DNA of 64,000 nt from Symbiodinium natans (GCA_905221605.1 CAJNDS010002701.1:774989-838988); one strand, 5' to 3'; shown: positions 1 to 11,441, counted from the first letter of the stretch. Notes: a model not told the origin generated them from the sequence alone. Numbers and translations are program-made.

Positions 1-1800
1 AACAAACAAAAAACTGTTTGAGCACAAACCTTGTGTCGCATCGGACTGTCGGACGCATAAGATCATCTGGCTTGCAGCGACTGTCTGGCTGGACAGAATG
101 ATGTCGGCACTCGTCTGTTTTGCGCCGTGCTTCAAGCCGCGCTCACAATGTTTGCAAGCACACCGTCAAGTCGCCAGCCTGGTTGAAATGTTTAGTGGCA
201 GTGTTGGACCTGACCTCCGATATGCTGATAACCTTGCTGTTCGCAAAGGTCCGTGCAGGATCGGAGCTGTTTGCGCTTTGCCATGCTTTGCGATGCGTGA
301 CGGGATGTGTCCGGCGACACAATGGTCGCATCAACACACAGCCACATTTGTCGACCGCCAGCACGAAAAATATCGAGCCGTATACTTTAGACAGTCGATG
401 CATAAAAGTCGCATCTGCTTGCTTCAGTGCCTGCACCTTGGGTTTAAATGGGCCGCCTTCGGCCTCTTAGCACTTTGTGCACCGGCTTGTCGACGGAGGC
501 GGCGCAAGCTGAGCGAGCAGTGACCTCAGGGACTCGCACTGGGAATGCGAAGGGCATCGTGCGTCGGCAAGACAGTGATGGCACGGGCAGCGAAAAAAAA
601 CCCATAGCCTGCGACAGCACCCGTGCGCGAACGCTCATCTCACGCAACTGGTTGGTGAGCCTTGGCCAGCCCGGACTTCAACGCGCCGGCGTGCTGGCAC
701 AGTACCGTCGTCGAGGGCCCCGGGCGAAACTGGGCAGCGGCAGCGGCTCGGTGGCGGATCATGGGGACGGGGTCGCACCACGATGCCCAAACGGTACCGG
801 AAAGGTGGGCGGCCCGGAAGCTCGTGTCGGGGATTGGCGCATCGTCACGTGCAAGGAAAGGCGCAGAATGGCGCAGAGTCGCGCGACTCAACGAAAGAGG
901 GAAATGAGGTACGGAGCGCACGCACAGGAGCCAGGTAATGAGTGGGTTCGCGCGGCGTGACACGCATGCGACGCACGGGAGACACATATAACCAACCGGT
1001 CGTGGTCAGCGCTCCTGCGGTGGAGATGCTGCTCGACGAAGGCCTCGTGTCCGAGCAGCCAGGGGTTCCCCCCGCTCACCATCTCGCGATTGCCTGGCCA
1101 CATGTGATGGAAAACCGCTCGGTGTGCGTCATGCAGGTGGGCATGGCGGTCACGGCGCAGCACGTGCTCGCCACGTCCGTGTTTTTTCAGACCCAGTTTC
1201 CCTGCTTCCGTCGCCTCCGGTGCCAGAGAAACGAACCGCCTTTGCACGACGCAATTGCACAAGATGCTCGCGAAAACCCGCTGGCTCCTTGCCCCCGTGC
1301 TTCCTGACACTGAAAGGGATTCTAGTAGCATCAGACCTGGCCGGTCGCCCCAGTGCCATTGGTTGTCGGATGAATGCGTTTATGCCTTAGGTCCGGGCAA
1401 GGCCGTATGTTTCGGTTCGGAAACAGCCAAGAGTTTCACATGTGTCTGCACGTGCAAAAATGAATTTTCGAGACATTGCTCGACACAGTTTGTTTTTGGC
1501 TGGCCATCAGCTGACAGGGTTCCACACGTCCAATTGTCCACTCTTTGCTTTCCAGATCTAAGTTTGATGGATGCCACCAAAATCGCCAGCGCAAGAATCT
1601 GCGATATGCAGCCCCCGCCTCAGATGTTGCGCTGGCGGGGCATCTTGCGTTGAAAGACGGTGCACGCCACACAAGATGATATCCACAAAACACAAAGGAA
1701 GCTCAGAGCGGCCAGTGAGAGCTTGGTGAGTCAAGTAGCGCACTCAATTCGCGCGCTTTTGATCGTCGTCGACGCCGCGCAAAGGCCAGGAAGCTCACGA
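1..1800. other. GC-rich stretch, no recognised gene
   Basis: No telomere-type blocks occur here, unlike the rest of the window. Open frames overlap on both strands (for example 942-1307 plus and 888-1331 minus), but neither shows a recognisable domain, so coding status and strand stay undecided. Confidence 0.5.
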
Positions 1801-1896
1801 TACCAGGATGGGCTATTGGGCCTGAAAAATCCCCATAGTGCACCCTATTCAGGGCCTTTTATGGGATTATACAGGGTATAATAGCCCATCCTGGTA
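1801..1896. mobile_element. Fold-back element, family C, copy 1
   Basis: A 96-bp element bounded by perfect 17-bp terminal inverted repeats (TACCAGGATGGGCTATT and its complement). The interior is rich in CCCTATT/AGGGTAT motifs. It encodes nothing and resembles a MITE. A longer relative with the same CCAGGATGGG ends lies at 59051-59207. Confidence 0.65.
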
Positions 1897-2619
1897 CAAC
1901 AGGGCCCAGGCCTTTCCTTCATACCAGCCTACTGTGCAGGCGACAGTTGGCACTCAACCAAAGCAAGCGACCGACTCCGCAAGTGCTTCTGCTGCGCGGA
2001 GCCCCGAACAACCGAAGCGAGCTACCGACGCCTACTTGGGTGGGGAGCGCGCGGCGAACTGAATGAAAGAAGCACCGGTTGCCGTCAGAGTCCGATGCAA
2101 GTTTGCAGGCGTGCTCTTGCTCCCGTCGGTGGCTTTCCGCTTCGGCGTGCGTCACGGCATCTTTCTTGCTCACGGCGTCTCTGGCCGACTCTTGGCCTAC
2201 AGGCCTGCAAGCGTCAAGCTACAATCATTCACAATCATGGCGTCGGACGACGGCGGCGTTTTGGTGTTTTTTGTCCCGTGTTGCCGGCTTGCAGCTGGCA
2301 TTCCGAAGACGTCGCTGCAAAGACGGGCGCGCTCCCGGGTCCGCCGTCGACGGTGTCGAGTCTAAATCATGCTGACGCCTTCGTGCGCAGTCGCCATATT
2401 CTCACCCTCCGACTTCTACGTCACGCCAGAAACACACACACCAAAGCCTCGATCCTTACAGCCGTGTATGCATTAGAGGAGTTATACAGGGCCTCAAGTT
2501 GCCTCAAGGCTCTCTGTCGAAGTGCTTCGAACTGAGACCTTGCTGGAGCAGACTTGCCTTCCTCCGCTGGCATACTCCAGTACTTCCTTCAGGGAGGCAG
2601 AGTCGGCAAAACCCGAGAA
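1897..2619. other. Unique GC-rich sequence, nothing recognised
   Basis: Open frames exist on both strands (for example 2095-2535 plus and 1919-2173 minus) but none shows a recognisable domain or a convincing exon border. The first telomere-type block begins at its right edge. Confidence 0.4.
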
Positions 2620-2900
2620 AACCCCCCAAGCCCTAAACCCTAAACCCAAAAACCTACCTAAACCCTAAACCCTAAACCCTAAACCCGAAAAACCCTAAAC
2701 CCTAAGCCCTAAACCCTAAAACCCTACAACCAACTCCATTTTCCTACCATCAAGTCTAGTAGGCCCATGGCCATCCTGGACTTAGAGCCGCTCGGTAAAA
2801 ACTCAACTGGGTTTGGGGTTTGTGTAGGGTTTAGGGTTTAGGGTTTAGGGTTTAGGGTTTTGGGTTTAGGGTTTAGGGTTTAGGGTTTAGGGATTGTAGG
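2620..2900. repeat. Telomere-type bracket: C-block, core, G-block
   Basis: AAACCCT repeats (2620-2728, slightly degenerate) and TTTAGGG repeats (2810-2900) flank an 81-nt core. The two blocks are inverted relative to each other, so one strand can fold into a long hairpin. Confidence 0.85.
2748..2775 (-). CDS. Candidate short exon in bracket core
   Basis: On the minus strand a CCAG|GATGG acceptor is followed by an open frame (MAMGLLDLM, continuing VGKWSWL if unspliced) and a possible GT donor (ATG|GTAGG). The peptide looks coding but the exon is very short. A plus-strand reading of the core is also open. No family recognised. Confidence 0.3.
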
Positions 2901-3340
2901 GTTAGCGCTGGGGCTTATCAGGTGGGGGGGCAGCCCCTGCTACTTGATCGCCACTTCCTCGAAAGCTTAACCTTCTGCATGCGACATTGACTCGCTTGAG
3001 TGCTGGTGCATCCAAGTTTCATACCAGTAGCCGCTGCCCATGAAGCATTCCTCTGTTGCAGGTTCAGGGCTTATGCTGCTTTCGGATGATTCGTTTTTCT
3101 TGTAGAGTTTAGAAGATGTACTCGGCTTTTTCTGGCTCAGGGGCTCTCAAGCTGGGAATTGACTGGTGCTAGCAACGGTCGCTGTGCCGCGCAAGCCGCG
3201 TGGAGCTGGATGACGTTCGGGTGACCGCAACATTCGTTCAGCATGATGGCCTGACAGAGCCCACGTCCGAAGGCATGGCAACCAATATATCGTGCCAAGC
3301 ACTTCGGAGGAACTGCTTATTTTGAAGGCTAAGCCCCCGA
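2901..3340. other. Unique sequence between brackets
   Basis: No recognised gene. In the minus-strand exon model this is mostly intron. A minus frame at 3147-3347 is open without recognisable motifs. Confidence 0.4.
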
Positions 3341-3380
3341 AACCCAAAATCCGAAACCCTAAGTCCTAAGTCCGGTCCTA

Positions 3381-3643
3381 CACCCTAAACCCTAAACCCT
3401 AAACCCTAAACCCCAAACCCCAAACCCCAAACCCCAAACCCTAAACCTTGCATTGCACCGCCACAGGCCTGCTGCTTGATCATCTCGGGTGTGCGCTCAT
3501 GCTTGGAGCTTCTGTCCGCTTTCCTGGCAAGACTCATGAGGGTTTAGGGTTTAGGGTTAGGGTTTAGGGTTTAGGGTGTAGGGTTTAGGGCTTAGGGTCT
3601 ATAGGGCTTAGGGTTTAGGGTTTGGGGTTTAGGGTTGCTCAAG
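3381..3643. repeat. Telomere-type bracket
   Basis: Left: AAACCCT turning into AAACCCC variants (3381-3447). Core: 3448-3539. Right: TTTAGGG (3540-3643). Same inverted arrangement as at 2620-2900. Confidence 0.85.
3469..3523 (-). CDS. Candidate exon in bracket core
   Basis: Minus strand: acceptor TGCCAG|GAAAGC, an open frame of 18 codons (KADRSSKHERTPEMIKQQ), then a GC donor (CAGCAG|GCCTG). The sequence is hydrophilic and protein-like. No family recognised. The AG|G acceptor and GC donor are of dinoflagellate type. Confidence 0.45.
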
Positions 3644-4107
3644 TTGGTTGCAGATGATGCGAAATGACCCTCTCGCACTGATTGGAGCCACAACTTGAGG
3701 TTCGAGGTGGTTCCCTTTCGTCCTGGAACAACTCCATCAACCACTCATGAAGCTCGACAGGCTGCGGTCGCGACTGCCGGAACTACACCCAGACATCCCA
3801 AGACTGCGCGCCCGGCCGTAAACTCTCAACCGAAATCCGGAACCCAACTTGCAAGTTCCAAACGCCCAAGATCATCAACAGCCGGGTTCGGGGGGAGAAG
3901 GCGCAGGAAGGGGGAGGAGGGGAGGGAAGGGTATGCCAGTCCTGAGGTTGTGCTGCTTGCACGCCATCAGTGCGTCCTGAGTGCATTTTTCATGAACTTG
4001 GCGGGGCAAGGATTGGGCGCTTTTGGGTGGTGGTGGTCGGGGGCTCCTGGCCCAAAGTGGTGCAAGGCAAGGGGCTTAATGTTTGAGGGTTTCAAGGGCC
4101 TCAACCC
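3644..4107. other. Unique sequence, weak open frame
   Basis: A plus-strand frame at 3695-4117 is open, but its last part is G-rich low-complexity sequence running into the next telomere-type block. No recognised gene. Confidence 0.35.
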
Positions 4108-4525
4108 GAGGGTTTAGGGTTTAGGGTTTAGGGTGTAGGGTTTAGGGTTTAGGGTTTAAGGGTTAAGGGTTAAGGGTTAAGGGTTTAGGGTTAAGGGTTA
4201 AGGGTTTAGGGTTTAGGGTTTTGGGAACCCTAAACCCTACGGGTTCAAGTTCCAAAGCTTCTACCAAAAGAAGGCATGTTGGGCTTATTGTCGTCCGAGC
4301 TTCGGTCTTCTTGTCCGACACTAGTCCTTGGTTGCTCTCGACCAGGGTTTAGGGTTTAGGGTTCAGGGTTCAGGGTTCAGGGTTTAGGGTTTAGGGTTGC
4401 AGAGCAGGAGGGTTTAGGGTTTCGGGTTTACGCAGACATGCTCTGAGGCCCTGCGCCACAACACCCTAACCCCTAAACCCTAAACCCTACCCCCTAAACC
4501 CTAACCCTAAACCCTAAACCCCAAG
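4108..4525. repeat. Telomere-type blocks with TTAAGGG variants
   Basis: G-blocks at 4108-4226 (with a run of TTAAGGG variants) and 4344-4397, then a C-block at 4462-4525. Here the order is G-block then C-block, the intron-side arrangement. Confidence 0.8.
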
Positions 4526-4540
4526 GAAGCATTTTCTGGC

Positions 4541-4700
4541 TGGCTCTTAGTAGGGAATGAGGGTATGAAGTACCCTACATAATCCCTTAAATGCCATAAA
4601 CAGGGCACCCTATATAATCCCTTACAGGGTACGTATATTTAGGGGGCCCTACATAATCCCTTAAAGGGTATAAAAACACATAAATAAATCAATAAATAAC

Positions 4701-4739
<39 letters not shown>

Positions 4740-4772
4740 AGCCCTCATGCCCCCATTCCCTACCAAGAACCA
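4541..4772. mobile_element. Fold-back element, family B, copy 1
   Basis: Terminal inverted repeats start TGGCTCTTAGTAGGGAATGA at 4541 and end with the imperfect complement at 4772. The interior holds three copies of an ATAATCCCTTA-like motif and a (TG)n tract at about 4704-4738 that probably expanded later. Non-coding and MITE-like. A second copy lies at 38306-38400. Confidence 0.65.
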
Positions 4773-4856
4773 GGACTCTTTCTTTGTGAACACCCAAGAG
4801 TCGAATCACCACTTTGGTGCGCTTGGACAGCATGGTGTCCGAGAAAAAGTACCTAC

Positions 4857-4910
4857 AGGGTTTAGGGTTTAGGGTTTAGGGTTTAGGGTTTAGGGTTCAG
4901 GGTTTAGGGC
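4857..4910. repeat. TTTAGGG block
   Basis: Seven or so TTTAGGG units with one TTCAGGG variant. Confidence 0.85.
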
Positions 4911-5490
4911 AGATCGACAAAGCTGTTGGAGTTGAAAGGGCTTAGGCTTGAGGTTCAGGGTTTAGGGTGGGGTGTTTGCTTCAGTGAGACCCTGCATGAT
5001 GCACAGTGCCTTGTACCACATGTGTGTCCGGTTTAGGGTTCAGAATCCTGGAAACCCTGCATCCCCGACAAGCCCTATGCTAACCCTATAAACCCCCAAT
5101 TAAAGTGTAAGGATCCAGTGGTTCCAGGAAGAGCATGACAGGCTTGCCGAAATCAGGCCAAGAGACAGTCCAGCCACGTCATGCTCTTCGTTCAACTGGG
5201 CATGGGGGGGCTGGGTCACATTTGTTTCTGAAGCGCCAGCACGTATCGGAACTTTGAATTGAAGGCCTGGAAGAACATGCTCTTGGTCTTCCACGACTCG
5301 TTAGGCGAGAGTGTGGGGCTTGTCATCCAGCGTAGTGGCTGCAAGCTTGACATCAGGAACCTGAATTGGGATGGACTCTGCTTTGCATCCGAGGATCTAG
5401 GTCGCCCAGCACCACCTTCCTCGGCGATGCACGGCAAAGCCAACGCCCCAAGCAAATTCCCCCAACCAGCTGCTTCGAAGGCGGCGTGAC
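4911..5490. other. Unique sequence, possible gene fragment
   Basis: Overlapping frames at 5216-5455 (minus) and 5259-5489 (plus) are both open and free of telomere-type sequence. They may be part of a larger exon. Strand and function cannot be decided. Confidence 0.3.
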
Positions 5491-5790
5491 GGGTTTAGGG
5501 TTTAGGGGGGTCTAGGCTTTAGGGTTTAGGGCTTAGGGTTTAAGGTTTAGGGTGTAGGGTTTAGGGTTAGGGTACATTTAGCCTGTTGGGATTGAGCGCT
5601 TCGGGTTGTAAGAATTGGGCAACTACAACGGCGAGTTGCTTAGGTTGAAGGGTTTGGGTTTAGGGCTGAGGGCTCTGAACCCTAAACCCTAAACCCTAAA
5701 CCCTAAACCCTAAACCCTAAACCCTAAACCCTAAACCCTAAACCCTAACCCTAAACCCTAAACCCTAAACCCCAAACCGGCCCCAAACCC
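5491..5790. repeat. G-block, spacer, C-block
   Basis: TTTAGGG units at 5491-5573 and AAACCCT units at 5679-5790, separated by a 105-nt unique spacer. This is the opposite order to the exon brackets. Confidence 0.8.
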
Positions 5791-5900
5791 TAAAGTCGCG
5801 TTCATGGTCCAGGGCTCTCCAACTTCTCCTCCAAGGTGTAGGGCCTGTCCGATTCCTCTGAGGCGTGTGGGAGGCACAAACAGCTCCACTTCCCTTTTTA

Positions 5901-6011
5901 GGGGTTTCCGAAATTAGGGGTACATTCTTGGGGTCTGCAGTTTGAAGAAATCCTACTATTTGGGGGGGGGGGGGGGGGGGATATTAAGACCCCTCAGTTT
6001 CGCGAAACCCC
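5901..6011. mobile_element. Fold-back element, family E, copy 1
   Basis: Imperfect inverted ends: GGGGTTTCCGAAATTAGGGG at 5901 and its approximate complement ending near 6011. A 19-nt G-run (5962-5980) lies inside. Related sequences at 15259, 22278, 35640 and 50419. Confidence 0.5.
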
Positions 6012-6316
6012 CTCTTCAACCTTGCCTGCCTCTGCAAGCCACCTGAAAAACCCTCATCCCGCAAAATACGAAAGCAATGCCGAAAACTCCCCCAAAACTC
6101 CCCCAAGGCCCTGAGCCTCATAACCCAAAAAGCCCAACCACACCCCATCAGCAGCTCGCACTCCCCTCATCGTTCTGTAGGGCATCTAGGAAGTCGCATC
6201 GCCATAGTCGGCCCTAAGGGAGTTAGAAGGGAGATAAGGTTTCTCTCCATTAACGCAAGCAACAGTAAGCAAACCCTAATCCCTTAAAACCCTGAAAGCC
6301 CAAGCTGTGGACCTCC
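6012..6316. other. Unique sequence with degenerate C-rich motifs
   Basis: C-rich AAAACCC-like words and no open frame of note. Nothing recognised. Confidence 0.4.
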
Positions 6317-6790
6317 AAACCCTAAACCCTAAACCCTAAACCCTAAACCCTAAACCCTAAAACCTAAACCCTAACCCTAAACCCTAAACCCTAAACCCTA
6401 AACCCTAAACCCTAAACCCTAAACCCTAAACCCTAAACCCTAAACCCTAAACCCTAAACTGAAACCCCTTAAACCCTGAAAGCCGACCATGTGGTGCCCT
6501 GCTGGGCACCCGGGCCTCTGACGTGCCATCGTCCTGGCTTTTCAGCGGCAAAGTTGCCAGTGCATGGCTGAGGCTTTGGGATACCAACTCGGTTTAGGGT
6601 TTAGGGATTTAGGGTTTAGGGATTTAGGGTTTAGGGATTTAGGGTTTAGGGATTTAGGGTTTAGGGTTTTAGGGTTTAGGGTTATAGGGTTATAGGGTCT
6701 AGGGTTTAGGGTTTTAGGGTTTAGGGTTTTAGGGTTTAGGGTTGTAGGGTTATTGGGTTTAGGGATTAGGGATTGAGGGTTTAGGGTTTC
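6317..6790. repeat. Telomere-type bracket
   Basis: About 20 AAACCCT units (6317-6479), a 112-nt core, then a long G-block (6592-6790) in which TTTAGGG alternates with GATTTAGG and TTTTAGGG variants. Confidence 0.85.
6516..6587 (-). CDS. Candidate exon in bracket core
   Basis: Minus strand: after CCGAG| the frame is open for 24 codons (LVSQSLSHALATLPLKSQ, then DDGTSE) and ends at a GC donor (TCAGAG|GCCCGG). The peptide looks like a helix followed by an acidic linker. No family recognised. Confidence 0.45.
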
Positions 6791-7640
6791 GGATCAAGGG
6801 GGCGTGTGCGCGTGGGATCGGCATTTTGTTGAGCTGAGGTCGAAAAACATGACACGTCTTCGAGAAGTCACCATCATATAGGAGGTTCCCTAAGTCACGG
6901 CCCCTTTTGGGGGGCATCCTTGTTGAAATACGGACCCTTATACAAGCAAATGAAAAATGTAAATGCAAAAATCGGTAAATAAGTAAATCAATACATGATT
7001 AAATAAACAAAGAAATATTAATAAATAGGTATAAAAAAACTAAATAATGAATAAATATATAAAAATATATATAAAAATATATATAGAAATAATATGTCTA
7101 CAGGGTACCCAAACACTCTCGACTCAATTCTGTAGACTCGGGTTTGCGGCAACTTTAGGGTTCAATAGGGTTTAGGTTTTTTTGGTCCTCAGAATCAGCA
7201 GCTAGCTGTTGGTTTGGGTTTAGGGTTGAGGGTTTAGGGTTTAGGGTTTCCCGGCTTTTCTTGATGTAGAGAAGGGGAGAGGTTGAGAGAGGTGGGGGTT
7301 TTGAGGAGCGACAGAGACCGGTTGACACCCCAAAGCCCTGCACCGCAAATTGCATCATCTCAGCCCGGAAAACTAAACCCTGATAAACCAATGTAAGAGG
7401 GTTCCGCATTACAGACTACCCAATATACCTGATTCTACAGAAATTCAGTAGGCACCCCACCCACAATGCCCATGCAGAGCCTGTCCTGATGTTGCGCGAG
7501 TGCGGCGGGCGCATTCTTGTCCCATGAAAACAAGGACGTCAAAGATCCCATCGAGATCTGGGCGCACCGAGGGGGCAGGGCGAACTGGAATTCGGGATTT
7601 TAGAGTCGCCATGGTCCATATAGGAGCCCAGGGTGTGTGG
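6791..7640. other. AT-rich tract and degenerate G-blocks
   Basis: 6960-7095 is strongly AT-rich (AAATA and ATATAAAA words). Short TTTAGGG stretches lie near 7142-7250. The minus frame at 7155-7409 runs through them and is probably not a gene. Confidence 0.5.
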
Positions 7641-8222
7641 GCTTAGGGTTTAGGGTACGCTGAGCTTCGAGCGCGGCGAAAGAAGCTTGTTGCATTCGAT
7701 GCTGCCTCAGCTTGCCAGTCACGAGATGCAGGTTTTAGATGCGCAGATTGCCCAGAAAAGCTCTCCGAAACTTGACTTCAACCCCAGCACCCCAACCTTA
7801 GGGTTTAGGGTTTAGGTTTAGGACGCCAACATGCAGAACGTGTATATGCGGCCAGTGTGAACCCTAACGCCCCAAACCCCTAAACTCCCAAACAACTCAA
7901 CTCTGGAGCCCTTCAACCCTAAACCTCGAACCCCTAGACCCTAAACCCCGAAACCCTAAACCCCTGAACCCTAAACCCCGAAACCCCAGAACCCTAAACA
8001 CACTCTCAGCGAAGGGCCGACTTGGTATGCTTGATGGTGGAGCTCGCTCGGGAAAGCTTGCCCGACATCCCGGAGAGTTGCCGGGAGATCTTCGCCTGAT
8101 GGGCGCGAGGAGGGGCTCGTCTGGCTGTAGAGCACTCTCTCTCCACCCTAAACCCTCAACCCTGAACCCTGAACCCTAAACCCTGAAAACTAAACCCTAA
8201 ATACCCTAAACCCTAAACCCGT
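7641..8222. repeat. Scattered degenerate telomere-type words
   Basis: Short G-words at 7643-7660 and 7797-7823, then degenerate C-words at 7855-8000 and 8142-8222 (CCCTAAA, CCCGAAA, CCCTGAA). No gene recognised between them. Confidence 0.6.
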
Positions 8223-8226
8223 CTGC

Positions 8227-8511
8227 TCACAGGGGGCCTAGCGGACTCAAAACCCCCCCGCCGAAGAGGCCCGCATGGTCCGATCGCCTCTTCTTCTGCA
8301 TCTTTCTTCGCAGAAGCGCCGCAACCCATGGCATGCGGTGAAACACTGAGACAAGCGAAAGTCGGAAGCCAAACAGGTGGCGAAGGGTTCTGGCTGGATA
8401 TCCGACCCAGGGCTGCCTCAAAGCAATGTCATGGTAAGGAACCGTATTGATCGCAACGACTGGCCGGGTCCGGCCCAATCTGGAGTGTAGTGCAGATGAA
8501 GACCCATGCAC
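8227..8511 (-). CDS. Open frame, unknown
   Basis: A 94-codon minus-strand frame in unique sequence next to a C-block. It has a short hydrophobic stretch (FRLSLVSVF region) and a basic RRKMQKKRRS patch, but no recognisable family. It may hold one or more exons. Confidence 0.25.
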   Translation of the reverse strand: MHGSSSALHSRLGRTRPVVAINTVPYHDIALRQPWVGYPARTLRHLFGFRLSLVSVFHRMPWVAALLRRKMQKKRRSDHAGLFGGGVLSPLGPL

Positions 8512-8665
8512 GTGTCATCGGCTGCCTACTTGACTCCAGCCAAGATAGGCGAAAACTCTGCCTGAGCGATGCAAGATGGCGAGGAGTAGATGGACGGAAC
8601 ATACCTTGCAATCTCAAAGATAAAGTTTGGGCAGAAACATCAGAGACTGGACAAGAATATGTATT

Positions 8666-8819
8666 TATATATATATATATGTACAGACATGCATACATAC
8701 ATACATACATACATACATACATACATACATACATACATACATACATACATACATACATACACGTGCTAACCCCCACCCCGGCCCCGGCACCGACCGCAGG
8801 GACACACACACACACACAC

Positions 8820-8896
<77 letters not shown>
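8666..8896. repeat. Compound microsatellite (TA, ATAC, CA, CAGA)
   Basis: (TA)n 8666-8680, (CATA)n about 8690-8760, (CA)n 8802-8820 and (CAGA)n 8822-8896 within 230 bp. All frames stay open on both strands because the units lack stop codons; the encoded repeats are not evidence of a gene. Confidence 0.9.
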
Positions 8897-9786
8897 GAGC
8901 CAAACACCACACGAGTGGACCAACCTCGAAAGCGAAATCTATTCATCTCATAAAGAACTCAGAACTACAAATGAGGCTGCCGCCGCCGCAAAAACATAAA
9001 CATACTGAACTGCACTGATGGCACTGGACCGATCTACAAAAAACAAACACAAGCAAAGCTGTCACTTGAGATACAAAGCAGAGGCTGTACCCACATTTCC
9101 GCAGCCAAGAATGCTGTCGGTGGCTGTGCATGAGGGTGAAACATTTGGCAACAGTTTGCATACCGATCTTCAGGGGAGGATGCGTTACGGAGAGATCACG
9201 CCTCCCCAAACGCACCAGTGAAGCTGTACTGCGTATCTCGTCCATCGCTAGCCTGCTCTTTGTCGTTCGGACAGCCCGGGTCTGTCCGGGCAACGTAAAT
9301 TGAAACCGTACTGCCTTGAGACCCCAGCGTGCCAAAGCAATGATAGCCAAAAAGCTATACCACCACCCCTTAGTTGCTTAGTTCGATGTAAGGGCGATCC
9401 TTCCTTGAACGGAAGAAAACCCTATAAGCCCCAAACCTCATATAGCCAGCTTGGTATGTGCTTTGGGGGGTCTCAGGAGAATCGAAGTCACGCCCGTGGC
9501 CTCCGCCACCCGCAGACAAGGCAAAGCAGGACACCTGCAGGCCCACATCATTTAGGGCCTTCTGTACATTGAGCCCTAATCTGAGGGGTTGATTGTTTAG
9601 GGTCTATAGGGCGTTTTCAGTTTTTGAGGGTTTTTGCCGTTAAAACACCCAAGCCTGAGGGATTGATCTGACATAGGGTCTATGGGGATTGGGGTTTAGA
9701 GTGGTTTTAGGGTTCAGGGCCCTTTTCGCGCGAGCCCTGGTTTGAGGTGAGCTTGCAGATCCAGCGCTCTGGGTCTTGCTAAAAGG
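8897..9786. other. Unique sequence, no recognised gene
   Basis: Open frames on both strands (8943-9350 minus, 9018-9221 and 9300-9572 plus) without recognisable motifs. The part 9580-9780 contains degenerate TTTAGGGTCTATAGGG words. Confidence 0.4.
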
Positions 9787-9858
9787 TGGAGGGTTTAGGG
9801 TTTAGGGTTTAGGGTTTAGGGTTTAGGGTTTCGGGTTTCGGGTTTCGGGTTTGGGTTT
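9787..9858. repeat. TTTAGGG block with GGGTTTC variants
   Basis: Six TTTAGGG units followed by four GGGTTTC variant units in tandem. A variant has spread locally. Confidence 0.8.
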
Positions 9859-10263
9859 AGGACTGGGAGTCAGGCGTCCGTCTGCCATCTGCCACTATCC
9901 GGGGATCTGGAGTTGCTCAAGGGGGAGTGAAGGATATACCCCGACCCCCATCCCTACCCATGAAACTATATATAGGACCCTGCAGTATCCATATACATGT
10001 GTTCATTATATAGAGAGATGTGTGTTGCTCATAGAATATGTATGTATATTGATAAATATGTATGCCCTCCACTCCCCCTTAAGCACCAGTAGGCTCTGGC
10101 CTTGAAATGCTCAGGGAACTGCACCCCGGCCCAAGGAAAAGCTTGGAACATGCAGGGAAACAAATAACAACGTCAAGCGCGAATTCATTGCCAAGCTTGC
10201 CGGCACTTGCTTCTTCGCCTTTCGCCTGGCCGAAACAATCGGAAGCCCAAAAATCAGCCATGC
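9859..10263. other. Unique and AT-rich sequence
   Basis: An AT-rich stretch with TATATAGA/ATGTATGTATA words (about 9965-10060), then unique sequence with short frames on both strands. Nothing recognised. Confidence 0.4.
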
Positions 10264-10535
10264 AACCCCTAACCCCTAAACCCCTAAGCCCCTAAACCCC
10301 TAAACCCCTAAACCCCTAACCCCTAAACCCCTAAGCCCCTAAACCCCTAAACCCCTAAACCCCTAAACCCCTAAACCCTAAACCCTAAACCCCAAACCCC
10401 AACCTGCTTGAACCAAGGAGGTAGGGACGTAGCGCGAGAGCGTCCCGCGTCCACGACCTTCATCCCGAACTCCCAGACGGTGCTAACTCCCCTGAGCCCA
10501 AACCCGGTTTAGGGATCAGGGTTTAGGGTCTAGGG
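10264..10535. repeat. Bracket with 8-nt AAACCCCT units
   Basis: Left block (10264-10402) is mostly an 8-nt variant, AAACCCCT, repeated over ten times with periodic AAGCCCCT. Core 10404-10505; short G-block 10506-10535. Confidence 0.8.
10404..10491 (-). CDS. Candidate exon in bracket core
   Basis: Minus strand: acceptor GCTCAG|GGGAGTT, open for 29 codons (GVSTVWEFGMKVVDAGRS onward, ending PPWFKQ), then a GT donor (AAGCAG|GTTGGG). One of the most protein-like cores. No family recognised. Confidence 0.5.
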
Positions 10536-10603
10536 CCTGCCCAAGAACGGAAGCCGTTGTCATGAACCAAGAAACTCAATTGAGGCCAGGGAGAAGCTCT
10601 TTG

Positions 10604-11104
10604 TTAGGGTTAGGGTTTAGGGAAGTTTAGGGTTTCGGGGCTTCTTGAATGGAACAGCTTCCTTACTCTACCAGGCTTGCTCGTATATGCTCCGGGGGTG
10701 CTTCTTGAGAACCAAAGCAAAAGAACATAACATGCTGAACTGAGGAGCATCCTTCCTTCCCTTCTTCTACACTGCGAAGGGCCACCCCCTGCTGTCTCTC
10801 TCTCTCTCTCTCTCTGTCTGTCTCCTTCCTTCTTTCCGTCCTTCTGATTCTTTCTTGGGGCGGAGGGAACACTCTTGCACGCACCCCTCTCTCGCTCTCT
10901 CTGTCCTTCTCTTTGTCTTCGCGGGCCATGTCTCTGGGACCCGACCGGGCTCAAGGTTGCCCAGGACGTGGGTCGATGATCGCGGGTCAGCTTAGGGCTC
11001 TCAGGCATTGGAGACCAATCCTTGTATTCATTACAGCACGAGATGCCCATGAGGGTTTAGGGTTTAGGGTTTAGGGTTTAGGGTTTAGGGTTTAGGGTTT
11101 AGGG
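10604..11104. other. Short G-blocks around a (TC)n tract
   Basis: G-blocks at 10604-10640 and 11053-11104 enclose unique sequence with a (TC)n microsatellite at about 10794-10816. The minus frames across this tract (10610-11050) encode Arg/Glu-rich low complexity and are not credible genes. Confidence 0.6.
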
Positions 11105-11330
11105 CGAACGATCGCCAACCCGAATAGTGTCAACTTCCACCAGGGCCATGAACATTCCAAAAGACGCTCCAAGAGCCCGTAGCCTGAACGCCAAATCCTG
11201 AACCGCTGAGATAGGCTCAACTGTAGAGGCCTATATGGGCATCATTCTAAGCGAAACCCTCGACCCGAAACTGCCAGGATCCTTGCCCCCAGACCCTAAA
11301 CGCCTGGACCCGAACCCTAAACCCTAAACT
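11105..11330. other. Unique sequence with degenerate C-words
   Basis: No gene recognised. AAACCCT-like words begin near 11295 and lead into the next core. Confidence 0.4.
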
Positions 11331-11367
11331 CTCTACGCGCTGAAGCCCTAAACTGTTAATTAGCCAC

Positions 11368-11434
11368 CACTAAATTCTCCGTCCCAGCGGCGCTGCCGCT
11401 GGTGCTTTAAGAACTTCTGCCCTGCTAAGGACTC
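11368..11434 (-). CDS. Candidate exon
   Basis: Minus strand: CGCGAG|GAGTCC acceptor, open frame ESLAGQKFLKHQRQRRWD continuing to a GT donor (AGTG|GTGGC). Basic, helix-like peptide. It lies between a degenerate C-block (11311-11325) and a G-block at 11442. Confidence 0.45.
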
Positions 11435-11441
11435 CTCGCGC

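Noticed and set aside
2620-2900. CRISPR-like array of repeats and spacers
   Set aside because: The repeats are 7-nt telomere-type units in inverted blocks, the host is eukaryotic, and spacing and repeat length do not fit a CRISPR.
8429-8999. Long overlapping frames on both strands across the CATA/CAGA microsatellites
   Set aside because: The tetranucleotide units contain no stop codons in any frame, so openness is automatic; the peptides are pure repeats.
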